Assembly (NCBI GenBank): GCA_945873295.1
Contig: CAMCCS010000002.1
Span: 37,460-101,459 of the forward strand
Direction of reading: 5' to 3'
Length of the DNA: 64,000 bases
Source of the DNA: an uncultured Clostridia bacterium
GTDB taxonomy: Bacteria > Bacillota > Clostridia > Oscillospirales > Oscillospiraceae
Positions 19,565 to 27,618 of the stretch are shown in pieces. Under the pieces are notes generated by a model. It made no database searches, was not told the origin of the DNA, and was given only the letters and a program-made list of their open reading frames with translations. Made by a program: the position numbers and the translations under genes. Position 1 is the first letter of the stretch; each line of letters starts with the position of its first letter.

Positions 19565-20981
19565 AAAGCCCGCTTCCCGCGGGTATCGGAACGCACAGTT
19601 CCGGTATGCATCTACCTATGTGGTGATTACCCTGGTCGTTCTGATTTTTCTGAACCTTTACTGTTCCAGGATGAGCCAGCAGCTTTTCTATCAGAGCAAA
19701 GAGTCCTCTATGATCGAAAAATGCCTGCTTGCATCCGATGAGATCTCCGGACTGGAGGTACTGAATAACAACACAATTTCCGGGATCGTCAGTCAGCTTG
19801 ACAGCTTAACGGTGACAAGGCTGATCGTAACAGACCAATCAGGAACCGCCCTTTATGACAGTGATAACTTCTGTATTGGAAAACTTGTGTTTCTGCCAGA
19901 GGTTGTCAGCGCCATAGCCGGAAACAACGTTTTCTCCTGGCAATATCACGCTGGTGTCATGAATTCCCGGGCCGCCACCCCAATCTTCTACTACGGCAGC
20001 ATCGTCGGCTGTGTGTACATGACGGAGTACGATACCTCCCAGGGCGCTCTGATCCAGCTTTTGCAGCGCAGCCTGCTGGGAATTACCGTGATACTGGAAC
20101 TGGTGCTGGTGGTTTTTTCTGTTATTTATGCCACCAGCTTCTCTCTGCGGATTCAGAAAATCATGAACTCCATGCGGATCATCCAGAAGGGTGACTACAC
20201 CCACAAGGTAGCGGTGGGAGGTAACGACGAGCTGACTGTGCTGGGGAACGAATTTAACTACCTGACAGAGCGGCTCCAAACATCGGAAGAAAAACGAAGT
20301 CGGTTCGTTTCCGATGCTTCCCATGAGCTGAAGACTCCCCTCGCAACCATAAAGCTGCTGTCCGACTCCATACTGCAGAACGACATGGACCCCAACACAG
20401 TGCGGGAATTTGTTGAGGATATTGGAAACGAAGCGGAGCGGCTGAACCGGATGACCGCTAAGCTTCTCTCTCTGACCCGGGTAGACGGAGAACGGATCTC
20501 AGAGAGCGAAATAATCTACCTGGCTCCTACCGTCCGGCGGGTTTCCAAAATGCTCTCACCCATGGCGTCGAAGGCGGGTATTCAGTTGGAAATGGATTTG
20601 GATGGGGATGCCCCAGTACTGATCCTGGAAGACGACCTATACCAAATCGTTTTTAATCTGATGGAAAACGGAATCAAGTATAACCAACCTGGAGGCAAGC
20701 TCACCGTTTCCCTGCACAGAACAGAGGACAATGCCGAACTGACAATACGCGATACCGGGATGGGTATTCCGCCGGAGTCTCTCCCCCATATTTTTGAGAG
20801 GTTTTACCGGGTAGATAAGGCCCGTTCCAGAGCGTCCGGCGGCAGCGGACTCGGTCTTGCCATCGTTCGGGCCATTGTCCAGCGGAACAAAGGCCAGATC
20901 CGGGTGGACAGCACCCTAGGGAAAGGCTCCTGCTTTACTGTGACATTCCCTGTCTTTGATACGGAGGTGGACAAGGAATGA
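19542..20981 (+). CDS. sensor histidine kinase
   Basis: HAMP-like region, DASHELKTPLATIKLLSDS H-box, DTGMGIP, GGSGLGLAIV. Confidence 0.95.
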   Translation: MVTISANKKPASRGYRNAQFRYASTYVVITLVVLIFLNLYCSRMSQQLFYQSKESSMIEKCLLASDEISGLEVLNNNTISGIVSQLDSLTVTRLIVTDQSGTALYDSDNFCIGKLVFLPEVVSAIAGNNVFSWQYHAGVMNSRAATPIFYYGSIVGCVYMTEYDTSQGALIQLLQRSLLGITVILELVLVVFSVIYATSFSLRIQKIMNSMRIIQKGDYTHKVAVGGNDELTVLGNEFNYLTERLQTSEEKRSRFVSDASHELKTPLATIKLLSDSILQNDMDPNTVREFVEDIGNEAERLNRMTAKLLSLTRVDGERISESEIIYLAPTVRRVSKMLSPMASKAGIQLEMDLDGDAPVLILEDDLYQIVFNLMENGIKYNQPGGKLTVSLHRTEDNAELTIRDTGMGIPPESLPHIFERFYRVDKARSRASGGSGLGLAIVRAIVQRNKGQIRVDSTLGKGSCFTVTFPVFDTEVDKE

Positions 20982-21475
20982 AAAAAATTATGTGCATGCT
21001 GACGCTTCTTTCGTTAATGGCATCTTTTTGCGCCTGTACTTTTTCTCAGGCCGATACCGTCTCTTTTTATTACCCCCGGGCCGACTTTCTATATGATGAA
21101 CCGGACGGTGTCATTGCATCAGAGGAACGGGATGCAGCAGGCCATACCGCCGATATGCAGTATCTGCTTTCGCTGTACCTGATGGGCCCCCTGAAACAGG
21201 AGCTTGTCTGCGCATTTCCAAAAAGTACCCGGCTGCTCTCTGATTCCAGAGACGGCAGCCGGATGCTTATCGAGCTGTCAGATACTTCCGAAAGCCTTAC
21301 AGATGCAGAATTCTCTCTGGGCTGCGCCTGCCTGGCGCTGACCTGCATCAAAGCATCCGGCGCGGAAGAGATCGTCATTACCAGCGGAAGCCGCACCCTT
21401 ACAATTCGGGAAGATGCGCTTCTTCTTTATGAACAACCATTTCCCACTGCGTCAGAAACGGAGGAAACCAAATGA
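20978..21475 (+). CDS. GerMN-domain lipoprotein
   Basis: CAC lipobox-like; VSFYYPRADFLY...LYLMGPLKQELVCAFPKSTRLL. Confidence 0.75.
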   Translation: MKKIMCMLTLLSLMASFCACTFSQADTVSFYYPRADFLYDEPDGVIASEERDAAGHTADMQYLLSLYLMGPLKQELVCAFPKSTRLLSDSRDGSRMLIELSDTSESLTDAEFSLGCACLALTCIKASGAEEIVITSGSRTLTIREDALLLYEQPFPTASETEETK

Positions 21476-22227
21476 AATGCATTTCCTGGAATGTCAATGG
21501 CCTGCGTGCCTGTATGGGCAAGGGCTTTGCGGATTTTTTCAATGAAGCGGATGCCGACTTTTTCTGCCTCCAGGAGACAAAGCTCCAGGAGGGGCAGATC
21601 TCCTTTACACCGCCCGGTTATGAATCCTTTTGGAACTACGCTATGAAAAAGGGATACTCCGGCACGGCAATTTTCGCAAAAAAACCGCCCCTCTCCGTCC
21701 GGATGGGAATGGGAATTGAAGACCTGGATACGGAGGGAAGGCTGATCACCCTGGAATATCCGGACTTTTATTTTCTGACCTGCTATACGCCCAACGCCCA
21801 GCGGGAGATTGTCCGCATCGACCATAGGATGCGCTGGGAGGATGCCTTTTTGAACTATCTACGGACTTTGGATCAGCAAAAGCCTGTCATTGTCTGCGGT
21901 GATCTGAATGTTGCTCACCGGGAGATCGATTTGAAGAACCCAGCTGCAAACCGCGGAAACGCAGGATTTTCCGATCAGGAACGGAACTGTTTTCAGAGGC
22001 TTCTGGATAACGGCTTTACCGATTCTTTCCGGTATCTTTACCCTGACCAGACGGGTGCTTATTCCTGGTGGAGCTATATGTTCCATGCCCGGGAGAAAAA
22101 CGCCGGATGGCGGATCGACTATTTCCTGGTATCTGACCGGCTGCGGGACAGGATTCGAGATACGCCCATTTACAGCCAAGTTTTCGGCTCTGACCACTGT
22201 CCGGTTGGTTTGGAACTGGATTTATAA
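21472..22227 (+). CDS. xth: exodeoxyribonuclease III
   Basis: MKCISWNVNGLRACMGKGF...CLQETKLQEGQ...GSDHCPVGLEL. Confidence 0.95.
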   Translation: MKCISWNVNGLRACMGKGFADFFNEADADFFCLQETKLQEGQISFTPPGYESFWNYAMKKGYSGTAIFAKKPPLSVRMGMGIEDLDTEGRLITLEYPDFYFLTCYTPNAQREIVRIDHRMRWEDAFLNYLRTLDQQKPVIVCGDLNVAHREIDLKNPAANRGNAGFSDQERNCFQRLLDNGFTDSFRYLYPDQTGAYSWWSYMFHAREKNAGWRIDYFLVSDRLRDRIRDTPIYSQVFGSDHCPVGLELDL

Positions 22228-22228
22228 A

Positions 22229-22627
22229 TCACATTTTTTCTTTGGTTCGGATTATCGCGCCAAGTTGCTCTCCCTGACGGGCAAGGTAGGCATCCTTCAG
22301 CCTGGAGATGTAGGAAAAGGGTTCCTCAGGATAGATCGGCACAAACCGCTCCCCGGGACGATCCGCGTGCTTCGGCACAAGCCTGAATTCCATTTCTCCC
22401 TCTCCCAGCCGTTTCACCGGGATCCGGGTATCCAGCCCAAAGCCGCCGTCCATGGGTACCACGATCCCCAGGTTTTCCTCCCGGGAGCCGCAGCGGACAA
22501 AAAGCCTGCACATAACGTCTCCTGACAGGCGGCAGCGGCAGTGAAACAGATAATAGAGGCCCTGACGGAGCACCTGGACTTTCCCCGCCGGCACCTGTCC
22601 AAAAAACACTTCACAGTTCGTTAGCAA
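22229..22627 (-). CDS. hypothetical protein
   Basis: ORF between convergent/collinear genes. Confidence 0.5.
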   Translation of the reverse strand: MLTNCEVFFGQVPAGKVQVLRQGLYYLFHCRCRLSGDVMCRLFVRCGSREENLGIVVPMDGGFGLDTRIPVKRLGEGEMEFRLVPKHADRPGERFVPIYPEEPFSYISRLKDAYLARQGEQLGAIIRTKEKM

Positions 22628-22631
22628 AAAA

Positions 22632-22672
22632 ATCCCCCCTGCCGTATCCTATGCGGCAGGGGGGCAATTATT
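22632..22672 (-). terminator. intrinsic terminator
   Basis: CCCCCCTGCCGTATCCTATGCGGCAGGGGGG flanked by an A-run on plus (T-run on minus). Confidence 0.7.
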
Positions 22673-22685
22673 CGCTTTTGGGGCT

Positions 22686-23048
22686 TCATGAATGCAGACC
22701 AAAGCTGACAGCAATGGCATCATCCACCTGTGCCATCTGTTTATCGTCCAGGCGTCCCATATGTTCCCGCAGGCGGCGCTTGTCAATGGTACGGATCTGC
22801 TCAAGCAGAATCACGGAATCCTTTGTCAGTCCAACGCTTCCCCCGGGAATATTTATATGTGTGGGAAGCCGGGCCTTGCCCGTCTGACTGGTAATAGCAG
22901 CGGCGATCACCGTTGGAGAATGCCGGTTTCCGGTATCGTTCTGAACAATGAGAACAGGCCGGGTCCCCCCCTGCTCGCTGCCCACCACCGGGGACAGGTC
23001 GGCGTAAAAGATGTCGCCCCGCTTAACTGTGCTATCCATAGGCTTCAC
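22686..23048 (-). CDS. MazF/PemK-family toxin endoribonuclease
   Basis: VKRGDIFYADLSPVVGSEQGGTRPVLIVQNDTGNRHSPTVIAAAITS. Confidence 0.95.
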   Translation of the reverse strand: MKPMDSTVKRGDIFYADLSPVVGSEQGGTRPVLIVQNDTGNRHSPTVIAAAITSQTGKARLPTHINIPGGSVGLTKDSVILLEQIRTIDKRRLREHMGRLDDKQMAQVDDAIAVSFGLHS

Positions 23049-23214
23049 TCTCCGTGCATATCTTTGGCGCGCTACCGGACGGAATCCCTATGTAACGCGG
23101 CTGTATCTATTGTCCCACGCACAGAGGATTTTTATACGGTTCTTCGGGAAATACCCGCAGTTTTCCGGCCCAGTACCGCCTCCACATCATCCTATGATCT
23201 TTCACGGCAAAAAG

Positions 23215-23772
23215 CTACGAAATAGTAAAAGAAGCGACTTCCAGTGACAGAATCTTCCGTCCGCTGTAGAGAATCTCCGCTTTGACCGGCATATTCTCCT
23301 CGTTTATCCAAATATCCAGGTGGAGTGCATCGTCCCGGTAGCTGTCGTCCATACACAGGCGGAGGTATTCCCCATCCATACCTGCGGAGGACAGATAGCC
23401 GGAGCGCAAGGTTTTGAGCAGGAGCCAGGGTGCGCTCACTGGCGTCACCTGCCCGTCCGCCATCAGAGGAAAGGACAGCGCGGTATCTTCAAAGGTCAAC
23501 GCGCCCCCCGTCCCGGTGATCCGGCCGGTTATCCCGGCAATGCTCTCCGGAGCCTCCACGGCAAAGGAAAGGTTTCCCTGTGTATCCCCCTCACAGTCCA
23601 GTGTGAAGGTATGCAGCTTGTCCCCGTAGTCTGCTGTGACCTTCGCCGTAAAAGTGCATGATCCTTTTTGCAGTTTTTCCCGCAGCATAAGACTTCGGTT
23701 CATTTCTCCGGAGGTCCCGCTGCAGCCGGACAGGAAAAGCACAAGCAGTATGACCGCACCAAACCGTTTCAT
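23215..23772 (-). CDS. hypothetical lipoprotein (LolA/YdcC-like)
   Basis: LFLSGC lipobox; position in nnrD-lipoprotein-mazF cluster. Confidence 0.65.
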   Translation of the reverse strand: MKRFGAVILLVLFLSGCSGTSGEMNRSLMLREKLQKGSCTFTAKVTADYGDKLHTFTLDCEGDTQGNLSFAVEAPESIAGITGRITGTGGALTFEDTALSFPLMADGQVTPVSAPWLLLKTLRSGYLSSAGMDGEYLRLCMDDSYRDDALHLDIWINEENMPVKAEILYSGRKILSLEVASFTIS

Positions 23773-23784
23773 GGAAAGCCCGCC

Positions 23785-24642
23785 TTATTTCAGAAGTCGC
23801 GGCAAAACTGCCAGCATGTCCGTAGGCAGCATACCATACTGCCCCAGCTCCCTGGCACACAGATCTCCAGCGGCTCCGTGGAACCAGCAGCCGCATGCCG
23901 CCGCCTCCATAGGCCCAAGTCCCTGACCCAGAAACGCTGTAATGATCCCTGCCAGCACATCGCCGCTTCCACCCACAGCCATGCCGGGATTTCCGGTCAG
24001 GTTGCGGTAGCTTACAGTGCCGTCGGTGATCAGCGTTCCCCTACCCTTGCGCACCAGAACACACCCAAGCGTCCGGGCAAGGTTTATCGCTGCTTCGGCA
24101 CGGTCTGACGATGTGTCGCCGCCAAGCCGGGCAAATTCCATTTCATGTGGGGTCAGGATCGTAGGATACTGTCTTCCGCGCAGTAAAGCTTTATGCTTTC
24201 CCAGCAGATTTATGCCATCGGCATCCACAACTACCGGACATTTCGCCTCCCGAAGGACTGTTTCCAGTGCGGCAAGGGCGCCTGAGGACTGTCCCAGCCC
24301 GGGACCGATAAGCACCGCGTCCATACCGGTAAGCTTATCCTCAATCAGCGCCACGGCATCCGGACTAAGTGCTCCATCCGCATCTGGAAGGGGAAAAACG
24401 ATGGCCTCATTCAGCTTTACCGCTTCAATTGCATAGATACTCTCCGGTACCCCCAGAAACACCAGTCCTGCCCCGGCACGAAGCGCGCCCATTGCGGCCA
24501 GATACGCGCTACCGGTATAGCCCCGGCTGCCACACAGAAGAAGGATCCGTCCAAAATTCCCTTTATGGGCATAAGGATTCCGGTCCGGCAGCAGGGCCAG
24601 AGCCTGCTCCCCGGTCAGTTCCACCATAGGCTTTCCTCCCAT
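23785..24642 (-). CDS. nnrD: ADP-dependent NAD(P)H-hydrate dehydratase
   Basis: HKGNFGRILLLCGSRGYTGSAYLAAMGALRAGAGLV...GNPGMAVGGSGDVLAG. Confidence 0.9.
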   Translation of the reverse strand: MGGKPMVELTGEQALALLPDRNPYAHKGNFGRILLLCGSRGYTGSAYLAAMGALRAGAGLVFLGVPESIYAIEAVKLNEAIVFPLPDADGALSPDAVALIEDKLTGMDAVLIGPGLGQSSGALAALETVLREAKCPVVVDADGINLLGKHKALLRGRQYPTILTPHEMEFARLGGDTSSDRAEAAINLARTLGCVLVRKGRGTLITDGTVSYRNLTGNPGMAVGGSGDVLAGIITAFLGQGLGPMEAAACGCWFHGAAGDLCARELGQYGMLPTDMLAVLPRLLK

Positions 24643-26153
24643 CAGTCCAGCTGATACAGTGCAGTAAATTTCTTGGTCAGATAATCGGTATAATACTTCG
24701 GATCAAATTTGCCGCAGGCTTCCGCAAAAAGCACCCCGGGCTTTTTAAAGCTGGCATATTTGTGAATATGCGCTTTCAGCCATCCGGTAATCCGGGAAAG
24801 GTCGCCCTTTGCCACATCGGCGTAAATATCTCCCAGCTCCTGCTGCATGCAGCAGAGCATCTGAGCGCCGTAGGCACTGCCCAGCGCGTAAGAGGGGAAA
24901 TATCCAATACTTCCGCCGGACCAGTGGGAATCCTGAAGACAGCCTTGCCGGTCATTGGGGACCTCCACCCCCAGGTATTCCCGGTAAAGCTCGTTCCACC
25001 GGGCAGGTACATCCGAGACGGAAAGCGCTCCGGAAATGAGCTGCTTTTCGATCTCATAGCGGACCATGATATGGAGGGAATAGGTTAGTTCGTCGGACTC
25101 CGTGCGGATGAGACTTGGCTGGGCCTTGTTGACAGCCCGGTAGAACATTTCTTCGTCCACATCCTGAAGCTGCTCCGGGAAAAACGATTTGATTGACGGG
25201 AAAATGGCATGGATAAAAGGTCTGCTCCTGCCAATGATGTTTTCGTAGAACCGGCTCTGGCTTTCGTGAATTCCCATGGATACACCGCCGCTGAGGACGG
25301 TTGCATTATACTGATCGTCCGCATTCAGTTCATAGAGCGCATGCCCGCCCTCGTGGATTACGGAATACATACTGGAAGCCAGGCTGTTCTCGTAATAATG
25401 GGTGGTAATGCGAACATCTTTATTGTTAAAATTCGTGGTAAAGGGATGCTCCGTTTCTGCGATGCCGCAGTAGTTACGGTCCAGGCCCAGAGTTTTCATC
25501 AGATAATCGGAAAGCCTGCGCTGCTGCTCCACGGGATAGGTTCTGCGCAGAAAGCTGTCATCAATAGGCGGCTTCCCGGAAATCTTCTCAATCAGCGGCA
25601 CGATGGCATTGCGCAGCTGGGAGAAAAAGGCATCCAGCGTAACCATGTTCATACCTTCCTCATACTCGTTAAGCAGCGCGTCATATGGGGCCATCTCAGG
25701 ATTGAAGTACCCTGCAAACTTCCGGTTATAATCTACGATCTTTTCCAGATACGGCGCAAAGGAAGGAAAATCATTTTCATTTTTCGCCTTTTCCCACACG
25801 GCACCCGCATCGTTCAGCAACACCTGATAGGCAACGAATTCTTCTGCCGGGATCTTATGGGACCGGTCATAGTCCTTCCGGATCACTTCCAACTGCCGCA
25901 CCCGGACCGGGTCCAGCTCCTGAGCGTGGGATTCCAGGTAGGAAAGAAGCTCCCCTCTTTCCGGACTGGTGGAAAGGTCATAGATGACCCTGGAAAGGAC
26001 CTCCATGGTATTCCCGCGGCCAATATAGCTTCCCTTTGGCGCGGCGGTGGCGGCATCCAGATACAAAACCCCCATGGCATGGTTATAGGCGGCCTCCGTT
26101 TTCTGGGTTCGGTCCAGAGCTTCCAGAGCCTGGGCAATGGATTCATACTGCAT
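24642..26153 (-). CDS. M32 family carboxypeptidase
   Basis: HEGGHALYE (HExxH-like) and GIHESQSRFYENIIGRS. Confidence 0.95.
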   Translation of the reverse strand: MQYESIAQALEALDRTQKTEAAYNHAMGVLYLDAATAAPKGSYIGRGNTMEVLSRVIYDLSTSPERGELLSYLESHAQELDPVRVRQLEVIRKDYDRSHKIPAEEFVAYQVLLNDAGAVWEKAKNENDFPSFAPYLEKIVDYNRKFAGYFNPEMAPYDALLNEYEEGMNMVTLDAFFSQLRNAIVPLIEKISGKPPIDDSFLRRTYPVEQQRRLSDYLMKTLGLDRNYCGIAETEHPFTTNFNNKDVRITTHYYENSLASSMYSVIHEGGHALYELNADDQYNATVLSGGVSMGIHESQSRFYENIIGRSRPFIHAIFPSIKSFFPEQLQDVDEEMFYRAVNKAQPSLIRTESDELTYSLHIMVRYEIEKQLISGALSVSDVPARWNELYREYLGVEVPNDRQGCLQDSHWSGGSIGYFPSYALGSAYGAQMLCCMQQELGDIYADVAKGDLSRITGWLKAHIHKYASFKKPGVLFAEACGKFDPKYYTDYLTKKFTALYQLD

Positions 26154-26236
26154 AGTGCTCGCTCCTTTTCTTAAATTGTATTTGAAAACAACATATCACG
26201 TTCTTTCCGGTTCGTCAAGGAAAAGAGAAAAAGTGC

Positions 26237-26265
26237 TTGCAAATTACATTTTATTGTGTTACTAT
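26237..26265 (+). promoter_or_regulatory. sigma-A-like promoter of the pheST leader
   Basis: TTGCAA-17 nt-TACTAT. Confidence 0.65.
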
Positions 26266-26282
26266 TGGGAAGATATGAAAAA

Positions 26283-26545
26283 GCAGTGATCGGGCTGCCT
26301 TGCGTTGGTTTTGCGCACACAGCGAGAGCGGGATGGTGGAAGCCGCTTGCGTGCAGCGTTGGGCTTTCTCCCGGGAGCCGCCGCCTGAATACAGTATGTG
26401 AGTAGGGCCGGACGGGTGATGCCGTTATCCATCTTGGACATGGTTGTGTCCGAAAGCGCGCCGTTTTCAGCGGCGAAAATGCGGGTGGTACCGCGGAAGC
26501 ATTGCCTTTCGTCCCGGTTCGGGATCGAAAGGTTTTTTCATTTTT
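26283..26545 (+). promoter_or_regulatory. T-box leader upstream of pheST
   Basis: Conserved GGGTGGTACCGCGG at 26483-26496, followed by CTTTCGTCCCGGTTCGGGATCGAAAGGTTTTTT terminator. Confidence 0.92.
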
Positions 26546-26558
26546 AGGAGGAAAGAAC

Positions 26559-27602
26559 ATGAAACAACAACTGGAAAGCATTCGCTCCCAGGCAATGGCT
26601 GCCCTGGAGGAAGCATCCACGCCTGCCGCTCTGGAAGAGCTGCGGGTCAAGCTGCTGGGCAAGAAAGGTGAGCTCACCGCTGTCCTCAAGCAGATGGGCA
26701 AGCTCACGGCTGAGGAGCGGCCTGTCATGGGACAGCTTGCCAACTCCGTCCGCGCCGCCATTGAGGAAAAGCTGGAGGAGCGGAAAGCTGAGATTCACGC
26801 CTCCGCCCTGGAAGCAAAATTAGCTTCCGAAGCCGTGGATGTGACCATTCCCGGGACTGCAGTGGCGGTTGGTCATCAGCATCCCATGAATCAGGTCCTG
26901 CAGCAGATCAAGGACGTATTCGTTGGCCTTGGCTATCAGGTAGTGGAAGGACCGGAAGTTGAGCTGGCGGACTACAACTTCACCCGGCTGAACATCGAGG
27001 AAGGACACCCCTCCCGGGATCGTTCCGATACTTTCTATTTCACGGACGACTACTCCGTGCTCCTGCGGACCCAGACCAGCCCCATGCAAATCCGCTATAT
27101 GGAAACCCACAAGCCGCCTCTTTGCATGCTGGCTCCCGGCCGGGTGTTCCGGAAGGATGAGGCCGATGCCACCCACTCCCCCATGTTCCACCAGATCGAA
27201 GGCCTGGTTGTTGATGAGCACATCACCATGGGCGACCTCAAGGGGGCCCTTATCACCATGATGCGCAAGCTCTACGGCGAAGATGCCCAGATGCGGTTCC
27301 GTCCCCATCACTTCCCCTTCACAGAGCCCAGCTGCGAAATGGACATGCAGTGCCACAAGTGCCACGGCACCGGCGAAGTGAACGGCCAGGTCTGCTCCAC
27401 CTGCCACGGTGAGGGCTGGATCGAACTGCTTGGCGCCGGAATGGTCCATCCCAAGGTGCTGGAATGCTGCGGCATTGATCCTGACAAGTATACCGGCTTT
27501 GCCTTTGGCATGGGCCTGGAACGGATGGCCATGGGCCGTCTGAAGATCAACGACCTGCGTCTGATCTTCGACAACGATATTCGGTTCCTGAACCAGTTCT
27601 AA
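26559..27602 (+). CDS. pheS: phenylalanine--tRNA ligase alpha subunit
   Basis: HPMNQVLQQIKDVFVGLGYQVVEGPEVE...GAGMVHPKVLECCGID...GMGLERMAM. Confidence 0.97.
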   Translation: MKQQLESIRSQAMAALEEASTPAALEELRVKLLGKKGELTAVLKQMGKLTAEERPVMGQLANSVRAAIEEKLEERKAEIHASALEAKLASEAVDVTIPGTAVAVGHQHPMNQVLQQIKDVFVGLGYQVVEGPEVELADYNFTRLNIEEGHPSRDRSDTFYFTDDYSVLLRTQTSPMQIRYMETHKPPLCMLAPGRVFRKDEADATHSPMFHQIEGLVVDEHITMGDLKGALITMMRKLYGEDAQMRFRPHHFPFTEPSCEMDMQCHKCHGTGEVNGQVCSTCHGEGWIELLGAGMVHPKVLECCGIDPDKYTGFAFGMGLERMAMGRLKINDLRLIFDNDIRFLNQF

Positions 27603-27618
27603 AGGAGGTGCGTCTATC

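Noticed and set aside
26283-26545. novel riboswitch ahead of pheS
   Set aside because: The GGGTGGTACCGCGG motif and terminator identify a standard T-box; expected for pheST.
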